NCBI GenBank assembly: GCA_965660625.1
Contig: CBFIAR010000005.1
Location: forward strand, 1 to 64,000
Reading direction: 5' to 3'
From: Glaciecola sp965660625
GTDB lineage: Bacteria > Pseudomonadota > Gammaproteobacteria > Enterobacterales > Alteromonadaceae
Length of the DNA stretch: 64,000 nt
Shown here: positions 18,251 through 27,525 of the stretch, piece by piece
Position numbering within the stretch: position 1 is the first letter of the stretch
How the letters are laid out: each line of letters starts with the position of its first letter
Program-made: the position numbers and the translations under genes
The notes under the pieces: generated by a model
What the model saw: the letters and a program-made list of their open reading frames with translations, nothing else
Told to the model about the DNA's origin: nothing
Databases searched by the model: none

Positions 18251-20905
18251 TTATTTTTTAGGCTCTTTCTTAGCTTTTTTACGTTTATCATCAGCAACCC
18301 ACTTCCCATTTTCATACCAAGCAGACCAGCCTGTGGCTTTACCTTTACCATCCTCTGACATCACATACTGCTGCTTAGTCTTGCGGCTAAAACGAACAAT
18401 CGTTGGATTTTTATCTGGGTCAGCTTTGGGAGCATCCGCTAGATAGTAAAATTTAGGGGAAATACGATCTCTAAAACGTGCTAACTCCTCCACCAAAGGA
18501 GCGCGTGTTTCGCGTGATTTAGGAAATGTATGTGCAGCTAAAAACAGCCCTGCAGCGCCGTCTCTCAAAACAAAATGTGCCTCCGATTTTTCACACTCTA
18601 ATTCAGGTAAAAACACCGGATCTTCTTTTGGTGGTGCAGCTTCTCCATTGCGCAATAATTTACGGGTATTTTTACATTCTTCATTAGTACAGCCAAAATA
18701 CTTACCGAATCGACCATTTTTGAGTTCCATGTTGCTTTTACACTTGTCACACTCAATGATGGGACCATCGTAACCTTTTATTTTAAACGTGCCTTGCTCT
18801 ACAAACACACCTTCACAGCTAGGAGCGTTTCCGCAAACGTGTAGTTTGCGATTTTCGTCGACTAAATAGCTATCCATTGCGGTACCGCATTTGTCACAAC
18901 GACGTTTTGCGCGAAGCACTTCAGTTTCTAATTCTTCTTCGTCATCAACCTTGATCACTTCATCACCGGGAGTGAGGTTCATGGTATTCGTACATTTTTC
19001 TTTTGGCGGTAGATTGTAGCCGGAGCACCCTAGAAAAACACCTGTGCTAGCCGTCCGAATATTCATATCACGACCACATTTACTGCATTGAATGTCAACC
19101 GGCACAGCTTGATTGAGTTTCATCCCGCCATCGTCTACCGATTTTTCAGCATTCTCTAGCTGCTCAGAGAACTCTGAATAAAAGTTATCTAAAACGCTTT
19201 TCCATTTAGTTTCGCCGTGAGCGATGTCGTCTAAGCTTTGCTCCATCTTAGCTGTAAAGTCAAAACTAATGAGGTCAGAAAAATTTTCAACTAGTCTGTC
19301 ATTAACAATTTCACCCATCTTTTCAGCATAAAAACGTTTACTATCAAGCTTTACATAACCGCGATCCTGTATCGTTGAAATAATACTTGCATACGTTGAC
19401 GGACGACCAATACCTCGTTTCTCGAGTTCCTTAACTAATGATGCCTCATTAAATCTAGCGACAGGCTTTGTGAAATGCTGTTTTGGGTCTAACTCGTTTA
19501 ATTTGAGTGTGTCTCCCTGCTTCACGTCCGGTAACAACAATTCATTATCACCCTTACGTTTTATTTGAGGTTGTACAGCAGTCCAGCCATCAAATAACAA
19601 CACTCTGCCCTTGGCCGTTAATTCATAGTTGTTTGCTTCAACTCGGATGGTTGTTGCATCGTATTTTGCAGGTGTCATTTGACACGCAACAAACTGCCGC
19701 CAAATGAGCTCATAGAGACGCTGAGCGTCTCGTTCCATTTCTTTTAGTGAATCTGCCTTGACAGCAACGTTCGACGGTCTGATAGCTTCATGCGCCTCTT
19801 GAGCACCATCCTTGCTTCCATAAGTTAATGGATTACTAGGAAAATACTTATCACCGAAGTTTTTCTGGATATAATTACGACAGCCTTCAATCGCGTCTTT
19901 ACTCAGGTTGGTCGAATCTGTTCTCATGTAAGTAATATGCCCAGCTTCATACAAACGCTGCGCCATAGTCATCGTTTTCTTTACACCATAACCAAGTCGA
20001 GTACTCGCCGCCTGCTGCAGGGTTGAGGTAATAAAAGGCGCTGAAGGTCTGCTTTGTGTCGGTTTAGATTCGCGACTAGCGACTGTGTATTGTGCATTTT
20101 CTAGGGCACTTACGGCTTCATCAGCCTGCTTCTTGTTAATGGGTTTAAACGCATTACCATTATGTTTTGCAACTAACATTTTCAGGGCGTCTTTGTTTTG
20201 CGTGCTCAAATCCGCATGGATATCCCAGAACTCTTCGGGAACAAACGCTTTAATTTCACGTTCGCGCTCAACCACAAGACGCACTGCTACTGACTGTACT
20301 CGACCTGCTGATAAACCACGAGCAACCTTCTTCCATAGTAAGGGAGACACCATGAAACCAACGACACGATCCAAGAACCGTCTTGCTTGCTGGGCGTTCA
20401 CTCTATTAATGTTCACAACGCCGGGATCCGAAAAGGCCTCTTGAATTGCATTTTTCGTAATCTCGTTAAACACGACCCGCTGATACGTTTTGCCTTTACT
20501 ACCAAGTAGCTCTTGCAGATGCCAAGCTATCGCTTCTCCTTCTCTATCCAAATCGGTTGCGAGGTAGATAGTGTCTGCATCTTTCGCTAGCTTTTTTAAT
20601 TCTGCTACAACTTTTTCTTTACCTTGCAAAATTTGATAATGCGCCATCCAATTCTGCTTTGGGTCAACGCCCATTCGATCAACGAGTTTCTGATATTCAT
20701 AGTCTTTGAGATATTCTGCTTTCTTTTTATCTGTCCATTTACTCAATTCTTTCGCTGGTTTTTTAGGCTCAACTAAGCCTAAAGCCTTAGTTGGAAGATC
20801 TCGCACGTGCCCAACACTCGATTTAACAATAAAATCTTTACCTAGATATTTATTAATTGTTTTCGCTTTGGCTGGTGACTCTACTATTACCAGTGATTTA
20901 CCCAT
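18251..20905 (-). CDS. topA: DNA topoisomerase I
   Basis: An 884-residue type IA topoisomerase that relaxes negative supercoils. The TOPRIM domain shows SPAKAKTINKYLG and the metal triad Asp118, Asp120, Glu122 (ATDLDREGEAIAWHL); the active-site tyrosine is Tyr326 in GHITYMRTDSTNLS. The C-terminal third holds three four-cysteine zinc modules, starting at CSKCGRDM, CDKCGTAM and CDKCKSNM, then zinc-free ribbons and a basic KKAKKEPKK tail. Length fits the E. coli enzyme (865). Confidence 0.97.
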   Translation of the reverse strand: MGKSLVIVESPAKAKTINKYLGKDFIVKSSVGHVRDLPTKALGLVEPKKPAKELSKWTDKKKAEYLKDYEYQKLVDRMGVDPKQNWMAHYQILQGKEKVVAELKKLAKDADTIYLATDLDREGEAIAWHLQELLGSKGKTYQRVVFNEITKNAIQEAFSDPGVVNINRVNAQQARRFLDRVVGFMVSPLLWKKVARGLSAGRVQSVAVRLVVEREREIKAFVPEEFWDIHADLSTQNKDALKMLVAKHNGNAFKPINKKQADEAVSALENAQYTVASRESKPTQSRPSAPFITSTLQQAASTRLGYGVKKTMTMAQRLYEAGHITYMRTDSTNLSKDAIEGCRNYIQKNFGDKYFPSNPLTYGSKDGAQEAHEAIRPSNVAVKADSLKEMERDAQRLYELIWRQFVACQMTPAKYDATTIRVEANNYELTAKGRVLLFDGWTAVQPQIKRKGDNELLLPDVKQGDTLKLNELDPKQHFTKPVARFNEASLVKELEKRGIGRPSTYASIISTIQDRGYVKLDSKRFYAEKMGEIVNDRLVENFSDLISFDFTAKMEQSLDDIAHGETKWKSVLDNFYSEFSEQLENAEKSVDDGGMKLNQAVPVDIQCSKCGRDMNIRTASTGVFLGCSGYNLPPKEKCTNTMNLTPGDEVIKVDDEEELETEVLRAKRRCDKCGTAMDSYLVDENRKLHVCGNAPSCEGVFVEQGTFKIKGYDGPIIECDKCKSNMELKNGRFGKYFGCTNEECKNTRKLLRNGEAAPPKEDPVFLPELECEKSEAHFVLRDGAAGLFLAAHTFPKSRETRAPLVEELARFRDRISPKFYYLADAPKADPDKNPTIVRFSRKTKQQYVMSEDGKGKATGWSAWYENGKWVADDKRKKAKKEPKK

Positions 20906-21219
20906 TTATGGAAATAACCTTATGAAATACAGTGATTTATTTATAAAAAGCGCCGAGCGCAATCAACTACGTTATTAATTTCTCTTTTTTACATATATCT
21001 ACAAAGTGAATAGAAAACAAGTTGTTCCACATACTTATATTTTAAAAATGACTAAACTCATTGTTTTTTATGACTTTTTCATATTTATAAATTGGCATGT
21101 TAAATAAACTGCGTATAATTCAACAGCAATTCGCACAATGAACACTATGCTTTATTAACTTCGACTCGGCGATTCTAACCGACTTGAGAAAATATAAGAC
21201 AACTATTGGAGATGCCTAT
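20906..21219. other. Divergent topA-astB control region
   Basis: An AT-rich interval of 314 bases with no coding frame. It contains a good promoter toward astB (21092-21119) and, nine bases upstream of that -35 box, an inverted repeat TATGA-N5-TCATA at 21069-21083 that could be an operator. The sequence TGCGTATAATTCA overlapping the -10 box vaguely resembles an ArgR half-operator. No topA promoter could be picked with confidence. Confidence 0.5.
21092..21119 (+). promoter_or_regulatory. astB promoter
   Basis: TTGGCA (5/6), 16 bases, then a perfect TATAAT. The predicted transcription start lies near 21126, giving a leader of roughly 94 bases before the astB ATG. Confidence 0.65.
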
Positions 21220-22560
21220 ATGACGCAATTTGAAGCTAATTTCGACGGTTTAGTCGGCCCTACCCATAACTACGCGGGTTTGTCATTCGGCAATGTTGCG
21301 TCAAAAAGCAATGCGAATGCAGTGAGCAACCCGAAACAGGCCGCTTTACAAGGTCTGCAAAAAATGAAGGCGCTTGCCGATATGGGTATGGTACAAGGTG
21401 TATTAGCCCCGCAAGAGAGACCCGACATTTATGCTCTTCGTCGACTTGGATTTAATGGAAGCGACGCCAATGTCATGCAGCAAGCATATAAACAAGCTCC
21501 GCATATTTTTCTAGCCTGTTGCTCAGCCTCTAGTATGTGGACAGCGAATGCTGCAACCGTATCACCCAGTGGTGACACTAGCGATGGTAAAATACATTTT
21601 ACCCCTGCTAATTTAACCAACAAATACCATCGTTCACTAGAACCTCAGGTTACAGGAAACATCTTAAGGGCGACATTCGCCGATCCAGATTATTTCGCGC
21701 ATCATCAACATTTACCTGACAATGAGCATTTCGGCGACGAAGGTGCAGCAAATCACACACGCTTTTGTCAAGAATATGGTGGCAAAGGCGTTGAGTTATT
21801 CGTGTTCGGTCGCTACGCTTTTGATGCATCGAAACCAGCACCCAGAAAATATCCTGCAAGACATACATTTGAAGCGTGTGAAGCCGTCGCGAGGCTACAT
21901 GGTTTAAGCGAAAATAATGTTGTTTTTGCACAGCAAAATCCAGATGTTATTGACGCTGGCGTTTTTCACAATGACGTGATCGCAGTAGGCAATCAAAATG
22001 TGTTGTTTTATCATCAGCAAGCATTTTTAAATACATCAGAAATAAAAACAGAAATACTGAAAAAGTTCGGTTCAGACGACTTCCACTTCATCGAAGTCCC
22101 TGATAGTGAAGTGTCTGTTTATGACGCAGTGAAAACCTACCTATTTAACACGCAGGTTATTCGTTTACCAAATGGAAACATGGCTATTATTGCGCCAAAA
22201 GAATGTCAAAATAATGCAGCAGTATCTGCTTATTTAGCCAAATTAGTCACTTTGAATACGCCGATAAAAGAAGTACATTATTTTGATGTTAAACAAAGTA
22301 TGCAAAACGGAGGTGGCCCCGCTTGTTTAAGACTTCGGGTTGCAATGACCGAAGCAGAGAAAACAAAAGTAAATCCGCACACATTTATTAATAACAGCAG
22401 CTATGACAAGCTATGTGCATGGGTTAACAAGCATTATCGTGATGAATTGCATGTTGCTGAGTTAATTGACCCCCAGCTGTTGATAGAGTCGCGCACTGCG
22501 CTTGACGAGCTGACGCACATATTGGGTTATGGTAGTGTCTATCCCTTTCAAAATGATTGA
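21220..22560 (+). CDS. astB: N-succinylarginine dihydrolase
   Basis: A 446-residue guanidino-group-modifying enzyme, second step of the AST arginine pathway: N-succinylarginine to N-succinylornithine, ammonia and CO2. Glu174, His250 and Cys369 (MQNGGGPACLRLR) correspond to the catalytic residues. The start at MTQFEANFDGLVGPTHNYAG has GGAG eight bases upstream and matches the family; an earlier in-frame start would add 12 residues. The other ast genes are not adjacent, so it is a single-gene unit with its own promoter and terminator. Confidence 0.95.
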   Translation: MTQFEANFDGLVGPTHNYAGLSFGNVASKSNANAVSNPKQAALQGLQKMKALADMGMVQGVLAPQERPDIYALRRLGFNGSDANVMQQAYKQAPHIFLACCSASSMWTANAATVSPSGDTSDGKIHFTPANLTNKYHRSLEPQVTGNILRATFADPDYFAHHQHLPDNEHFGDEGAANHTRFCQEYGGKGVELFVFGRYAFDASKPAPRKYPARHTFEACEAVARLHGLSENNVVFAQQNPDVIDAGVFHNDVIAVGNQNVLFYHQQAFLNTSEIKTEILKKFGSDDFHFIEVPDSEVSVYDAVKTYLFNTQVIRLPNGNMAIIAPKECQNNAAVSAYLAKLVTLNTPIKEVHYFDVKQSMQNGGGPACLRLRVAMTEAEKTKVNPHTFINNSSYDKLCAWVNKHYRDELHVAELIDPQLLIESRTALDELTHILGYGSVYPFQND

Positions 22561-22561
22561 C

Positions 22562-22590
22562 AAAAAAACCGCTCAATTGGCGGTTTTTTT
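22562..22590. terminator. Terminator between astB and the Ig-repeat lipoprotein gene
   Basis: AAAAAACCGC and GCGGTTTTTT pair around a short AT-rich loop, with T runs readable on both strands. It lies between two convergent genes and can serve both. Confidence 0.85.
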
Positions 22591-22605
22591 ATTATACTAA
22601 TGATC

Positions 22606-24792
22606 TTAGTTTGAATTGGTACATAAACTGCTTGCGCCAAATGGATTTGACGGCGGTTTATTATCTTCTCTTGTTAGGTCAGAATTTGCAATTGGGAGCA
22701 TCAAAGACTGACTGTCTCTTGCTTCACTGCCTGAACTTTGACCAAACACTGACACTTCAACACCAACCCAAATCGCAAATTGCTTTGGATATCTTAATTC
22801 TAATGTAGCCTGACCTGCCGCGTTCGTTTGAGAAATACTGTTTTGAAAGCTAATTGTGCCAATAATACCCGGCGTTAACTCACCATCATTGTTGATATCT
22901 TCACCTGCGTCAAGACGACCGTTGTTATTAATATCCTCATTGTCGCACACGGCAGTGGGTATTGGCTCCCACACTGCATTCACTGCGCTCCAGGCCCAGT
23001 ATCCTTTTGTATAAACGCCGCCATTGACTCTTTTTATTGGTGTTGCCGAAGCAGTTAAAGAAGCACTTTCAACAGGCCGACCAACTGAGTCACTAACAAA
23101 AACAGCGAATTCTTTCACGTACGTTGACGCATCTTGGTCTCCAATCTCATTACCAGTGCCGATTGAAATATCAAACGCTCGGTCACCGACGGTTAAATCA
23201 ACTTGACCAACGACGCTGTCTGCTGTTGCTTGAATAGTAACGCCGTCTTCAGGACTGACTGCATTAGATGTATAGACCGTAGATGCGATGCCGTCACTTC
23301 CCGTTGTTGCACTGTTCGGTTCAATGCTACCGCCACTAGAGTCAATTAAAGTAAAATCAACTACCTTACCCTTCACTAGATTACCGCTTGGATCGCGAAC
23401 TACAGCACTGATGGTACTAGTCTGTCCTTCTGGACCAATCAAATCTGGCGTCGCATCTACAAAGACACTTTGAACCTGTGTCGCAATAAATTCAATATTG
23501 GCACGAGCGGTCACTTTATCGCCGTTGGCATCGGTGCCAATTGCAGAAATTGAAGCTGGCCCCGCAAATTCAGAACGGATACTCACCGTCGCAATACCCG
23601 AAGCATCAGTTGTTACCGTCGGTGTCGCAATTATCCCTCTTGAAGTCGTGACCGTCACCGAGCCATTCGCGAATGCTGCGTTATTTTTAAACCAGCGAAC
23701 AGAAATATTCTGATCTGTCTGCAGTGGTATGTCTGCATCTGGTAACGAAGAAAAAGAGAAATCATCTTGTTGCACGGTCATTTGCAAAGAACCTGTCGCG
23801 TTCAATGCAGTTGCGCTTATTGTGCCTTGACCAGACGTTGTTGCGGTAAAATTCACAGTGACTTGACCGTTCGCACCGGTGACTGGAGAAAGGTTGTCCA
23901 GTGCACCTACATCCGTAGAAAGTGTGAGGACTTGTCCTGATATACCGATACCGGAGGAATCTACCAAGTTAAAAGTAATCGGTGCTTGATCGTTAATGAT
24001 GACGGAATTGGCACCGTTAACATTGATTTCTGTACCAACAACGCCTACCACTAAAGAGTCAGTTAATGAGGAGGTGCTTGCTGTCACGGTAATGTTTCTG
24101 TTTGTGCGGTTATTCTCAGTCGTTAGGGTTGCGCTTGCCTTGCCATCTGGGCCGGTGGTGCCTTGCACATTCTCAATTGATGCCCCCGCATCTGCTGAAA
24201 ATGAAACGACAACGCCTTCTAGTAACACATTCTGTTCATTTTTTACGATAGCAATCAACTCAACTTTGTCATCGCCACTTGACGCCATTTGCACTTGTGT
24301 GGCAAAAAGCTCTAAAGAAGCAGGTACAACTTGTGCTTGCTGTATACCCGTTGAACTAAAGCCTACTGTGCCAGATGCACCAGCGTCTATTGTGGCACTT
24401 ACAATACCGTCGCCGCGCTGGTTCCCAACTTCAAGACCAATAACTGCCACGCCGTCTGCATTCGTTAATGCTGTCGCAGTGTCATTATTAAATGCAGCTA
24501 ACTCAGGAGAACTCAATGAAAAAGACACTAACACGTCATTTACACTGCCGCCATTAGTCGCCGACAACGTTGCTGTAATCGTGAGTGGACTGCCCTCACC
24601 CACCACGTTAGAGGCATTACCCTGACTATCTGCAATACCCACAGCCACTGAATAAGTCACCACAGGATCCGGATCGGGCGTGCTTGTTATGACACCGCCA
24701 CCATCTCTGCTGAGAGATTCACTGCCGCCACCACATGCAAAAAGCATCAAGGTCGTTGCACACACTACAAGAAATTTTATTAACGCGTTCAT
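22606..24792 (-). CDS. Ig-like (Big_1/invasin-type) repeat lipoprotein
   Basis: A 728-residue predicted surface lipoprotein. Residues 1-20 form a lipoprotein signal ending in the lipobox LFAC, followed by GGGSESL. Five Ig-like domains follow at about residues 48-150, 155-254, 255-342, 343-438 and 439-537, each with the A/G-V-D/N-G-x-A turn (for example TNADGVAVIGLEV, TGPDGKASATLT). A sixth, C-terminal one (538-728) carries an insert with DINNNGRLDAGEDINNDGE, a pair of EF-hand-like calcium loops. Adhesion or matrix binding is inferred from architecture only. Confidence 0.8.
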   Translation of the reverse strand: MNALIKFLVVCATTLMLFACGGGSESLSRDGGGVITSTPDPDPVVTYSVAVGIADSQGNASNVVGEGSPLTITATLSATNGGSVNDVLVSFSLSSPELAAFNNDTATALTNADGVAVIGLEVGNQRGDGIVSATIDAGASGTVGFSSTGIQQAQVVPASLELFATQVQMASSGDDKVELIAIVKNEQNVLLEGVVVSFSADAGASIENVQGTTGPDGKASATLTTENNRTNRNITVTASTSSLTDSLVVGVVGTEINVNGANSVIINDQAPITFNLVDSSGIGISGQVLTLSTDVGALDNLSPVTGANGQVTVNFTATTSGQGTISATALNATGSLQMTVQQDDFSFSSLPDADIPLQTDQNISVRWFKNNAAFANGSVTVTTSRGIIATPTVTTDASGIATVSIRSEFAGPASISAIGTDANGDKVTARANIEFIATQVQSVFVDATPDLIGPEGQTSTISAVVRDPSGNLVKGKVVDFTLIDSSGGSIEPNSATTGSDGIASTVYTSNAVSPEDGVTIQATADSVVGQVDLTVGDRAFDISIGTGNEIGDQDASTYVKEFAVFVSDSVGRPVESASLTASATPIKRVNGGVYTKGYWAWSAVNAVWEPIPTAVCDNEDINNNGRLDAGEDINNDGELTPGIIGTISFQNSISQTNAAGQATLELRYPKQFAIWVGVEVSVFGQSSGSEARDSQSLMLPIANSDLTREDNKPPSNPFGASSLCTNSN

Positions 24793-24927
24793 TTAATTAC
24801 CCTATTGAGTTCTTGCTAGTAAATTAGCCAATTAACAGGCACCAAAACAAAATATGTTTAGCTTTGAGTCAAGAATTGGTAGTCTTTGGGTATACAGACA
24901 TATAACGAAAATAAAAAAGGTCTATAC

Positions 24928-26253
24928 ATGTCCGAAGACAACACAAAACTAAGTTTAACCACCAGGATCTTTATCGGCATGGTCGCCGGAATCCTTATTG
25001 GTGTCCTCCTGCAAGTCGGCAACTATCTTATAGGAGATCTTGATTTCAATATATTCTCAATGACGTTTTCTACGTATGGATTTTTCGTAGAAGGTATATT
25101 TCATGCTGGCGGCAAAATTTTTGTCAACGCATTGAAAATGCTCGTCGTCCCATTAGTATTCGTATCTTTAGTATGTGGAACAAGTAGTTTGAGCGACCCA
25201 TCAAAGCTGGGCCGTTTAGGCGGGAAGTCGATTGCACTTTACATGTTTACGACATTTGTTGCGGTTGCGTTTGCAATGACAACAGCACTGTTATTTAAAC
25301 CTGGCGAAGGTTTTAATCCAGATAAAGCCCCAGCCGATTATGTAGCAAAAGAGTCTCCCGGCTTTGTTCAAGTTATTATCGATATGGTACCAAGTAATCC
25401 AATCAGCGCGATGGCAGAAGGACAGATGATCCCCATTATTGTGTTTGCCATTTTATTTGGTATTGCGATGACTTATGCAGGTGAAGCTGGTAAACGACTG
25501 ACTGGCTTCTTCAATGATCTTAACGACGTGATAATGAACATCGTTAACATCGTCATGAACTTCGCACCCTATGGCGTTTTCTGTTTACTTGCGAAATTAG
25601 CGGCGACGGTCGATTCAAGTGCAATATTTGCAATTTTTAATTACTTCATGAATGTCTTCGTGGTATTGATTTTGCATGCCGTGATTGTTTATCCACTATT
25701 ATTGAAGATAACAACTGGGCTTAACCCTGTTACTCTGCTAATAAAGATGCGAGAAGTAGCAATGTTTGCATTTAGTTCTGCTAGCAGTAGTGCAACCCTA
25801 CCACTGACAATGGCCACCGCTCGACAAAAACTTGGGGTCAGTCGCTCTGTGTCATCATTCACGCTCCCGCTAGGCGCGACAATCAACATGGACGGCACCG
25901 CAATTATGCAAGGCATTGCCACCGTATTTATTGCTCAAGTGTATTCTGTTGAGCTCTCTACAGTCGACTTACTCATGGTAGTGCTGACTGCAACGCTTGC
26001 CTCAATTGGTGCAGCGGGTGTACCCGGTGTCGGATTGATTTTACTCGCGTTGGTATTACAGCAGGTTAATTTACCGGTAGAAGGCATTGCATTGATAATT
26101 GGTATCGACCGTTTACTTGATATGACAAGAACGGTTGTGAATGTAACTGGTGATAGCACTATTGCTACAATTGTCGCAAAAACAGAGGGTGAACTAGATG
26201 AAGATGTCTACAACGACAGATCGCTAGTATCTAAAAAGAGTGTTATAGAGTAA
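24928..26253 (+). CDS. Dicarboxylate/amino acid:cation symporter (DAACS family)
   Basis: A 441-residue multi-pass membrane protein of the GltP/DctA family, importing acidic amino acids or C4-dicarboxylates with Na+ or H+. Motifs are FSSASSSATLPLTMATARQK (re-entrant loop HP1), NMDGTAIMQGIATVF (TM7), AAGVPGVGLILLALVL (HP2) and DRLLDMTRTVVNVTGDS (TM8). The start at ATG 24928 has AAGG suitably placed; an in-frame TTG 14 codons upstream is less likely. Substrate cannot be set from sequence alone. Confidence 0.92.
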   Translation: MSEDNTKLSLTTRIFIGMVAGILIGVLLQVGNYLIGDLDFNIFSMTFSTYGFFVEGIFHAGGKIFVNALKMLVVPLVFVSLVCGTSSLSDPSKLGRLGGKSIALYMFTTFVAVAFAMTTALLFKPGEGFNPDKAPADYVAKESPGFVQVIIDMVPSNPISAMAEGQMIPIIVFAILFGIAMTYAGEAGKRLTGFFNDLNDVIMNIVNIVMNFAPYGVFCLLAKLAATVDSSAIFAIFNYFMNVFVVLILHAVIVYPLLLKITTGLNPVTLLIKMREVAMFAFSSASSSATLPLTMATARQKLGVSRSVSSFTLPLGATINMDGTAIMQGIATVFIAQVYSVELSTVDLLMVVLTATLASIGAAGVPGVGLILLALVLQQVNLPVEGIALIIGIDRLLDMTRTVVNVTGDSTIATIVAKTEGELDEDVYNDRSLVSKKSVIE

Positions 26254-26276
26254 TAATTAGGTTGAGTAATCAATGT

Positions 26277-26300
26277 GGCCTTCGTTTGAAGGCCGTTTTA
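26277..26300 (+). terminator. Terminator after the DAACS symporter gene
   Basis: GGCCTTC and GAAGGCC pair around a four-base loop, followed by GTTTTATTG. It touches the end of the convergent lolE. Confidence 0.7.
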
Positions 26301-27524
26301 TTGTAAAGCATTAGCGGGTTTAATATTTGCCGCTTTAGATGCAGGGTAAATAGTGGCAATAACACAAAGACAAATAGCCACAAAGTAAGTGACTAAAACA
26401 TCGCTTAACCTTAAATCAGAGGGTAAATAATTGATAAAATAGATACCATCAGCTAACAATCTAAAACCAAATAAATCTTCAATAAATCCAGTAATTTCAT
26501 TTAAGTATAGCGCCGCAAACACACCTAAAAAGCTACCAATGCTGGCTCCGTAGATCCCATTTATCATTCCTTTAATAACAAAAATTGCGCGTATAAAACC
26601 ATCTTGAGCTCCCATGGTTTTCAACATAGCAATTTCGCTCGTCTTCTCTTTAACTGACATCACTAGTGATGAAACAATATTAAAACAAGCAACGCAGATA
26701 ACTAAGGTTAGCGTGATATAAACCACCGTTCTAACTAGCTGTATATCCTGATATAAGTGACCATTGGTTAATGTCCAATCCGACATATAAACAGCCTGAG
26801 TGAAAGCGTTACCGTACTCTCTAATTAACGGTCGCCCAGCGAATGGATCAGCAAGTTGGAACTCTATGTTTGTTGCGCCAAGCTTCACACCCAAAGCCAC
26901 TGAAAGTGTTTGCTTATTCATAATGCCAATAAAATCGTCTGCTTCACCCCCGAGGGAAATAACACCAAGCACGGTTAACCAAACGACTTTAGGAGCGGCA
27001 AAAGACAGGTCTTGTGTTGCAGAGGGAAGCAACAACTGCACATTATCACCAATGCTCAAGCCTAGTTTTTCAACCACGCCTTTGCCTAAAAATACGCCGT
27101 TTTCATGATCGTTAAACGCGCCGGCAGCGACTTTTATTGCAGGTTTGCTTTTTAGGTAATTATCGTCGACCCCCAGTAATTCTGCCGACTTCATTTTCGA
27201 TCCATTTTGTAAAAGACCAGAAGCTTTGGTGTAAGCATACAAATGGAGTACACGCGGATCGGCCGCGGCTTTTAATGTAGTCTCATCATCTAAATAAACA
27301 CCATCTGGACTGGCAGCAATAAACTCAGCATGTGGAATATACGAAAGTAGCGTATTTCGTAACTCTTTTTCGAAACCATTCATAACCGAAAGTAACAAAA
27401 TCAAGACGAAGCAACCTAAACCAATACCCGCTGTTGACGATGCTGAAACGAAAGAAATAAAACCACTTTGCTGCTTACTTTGTCTAAATTTATTGGCAAA
27501 TATCCACGCTAACGAAAAATTCAT
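26298..27524 (-). CDS. lolE: Lipoprotein-releasing ABC permease, LolE type
   Basis: A 408-residue inner-membrane permease that, with LolC and LolD, extracts outer-membrane lipoproteins and hands them to LolA. It has the N-terminal segment with GLGCFVLILLLSVMNGFEKEL, a large periplasmic MacB-like domain (about 45-255), then three C-terminal membrane segments with EIAMLKTMGAQDG. The C-terminal KAANIKPANALQ is typical. Assigned LolE rather than LolC by N-terminal resemblance and the position after lolD; the partner permease is at 62550-63770. Confidence 0.85.
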   Translation of the reverse strand: MNFSLAWIFANKFRQSKQQSGFISFVSASSTAGIGLGCFVLILLLSVMNGFEKELRNTLLSYIPHAEFIAASPDGVYLDDETTLKAAADPRVLHLYAYTKASGLLQNGSKMKSAELLGVDDNYLKSKPAIKVAAGAFNDHENGVFLGKGVVEKLGLSIGDNVQLLLPSATQDLSFAAPKVVWLTVLGVISLGGEADDFIGIMNKQTLSVALGVKLGATNIEFQLADPFAGRPLIREYGNAFTQAVYMSDWTLTNGHLYQDIQLVRTVVYITLTLVICVACFNIVSSLVMSVKEKTSEIAMLKTMGAQDGFIRAIFVIKGMINGIYGASIGSFLGVFAALYLNEITGFIEDLFGFRLLADGIYFINYLPSDLRLSDVLVTYFVAICLCVIATIYPASKAANIKPANALQ

Positions 27525-27525
27525 A

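Noticed and set aside
23996..24625. A 209-residue open frame antisense to the Ig-repeat lipoprotein
   Set aside because: Thr/Ser/Pro/Val-rich translation of the complement of repetitive Ig coding sequence; no motif, signal or ribosome site.
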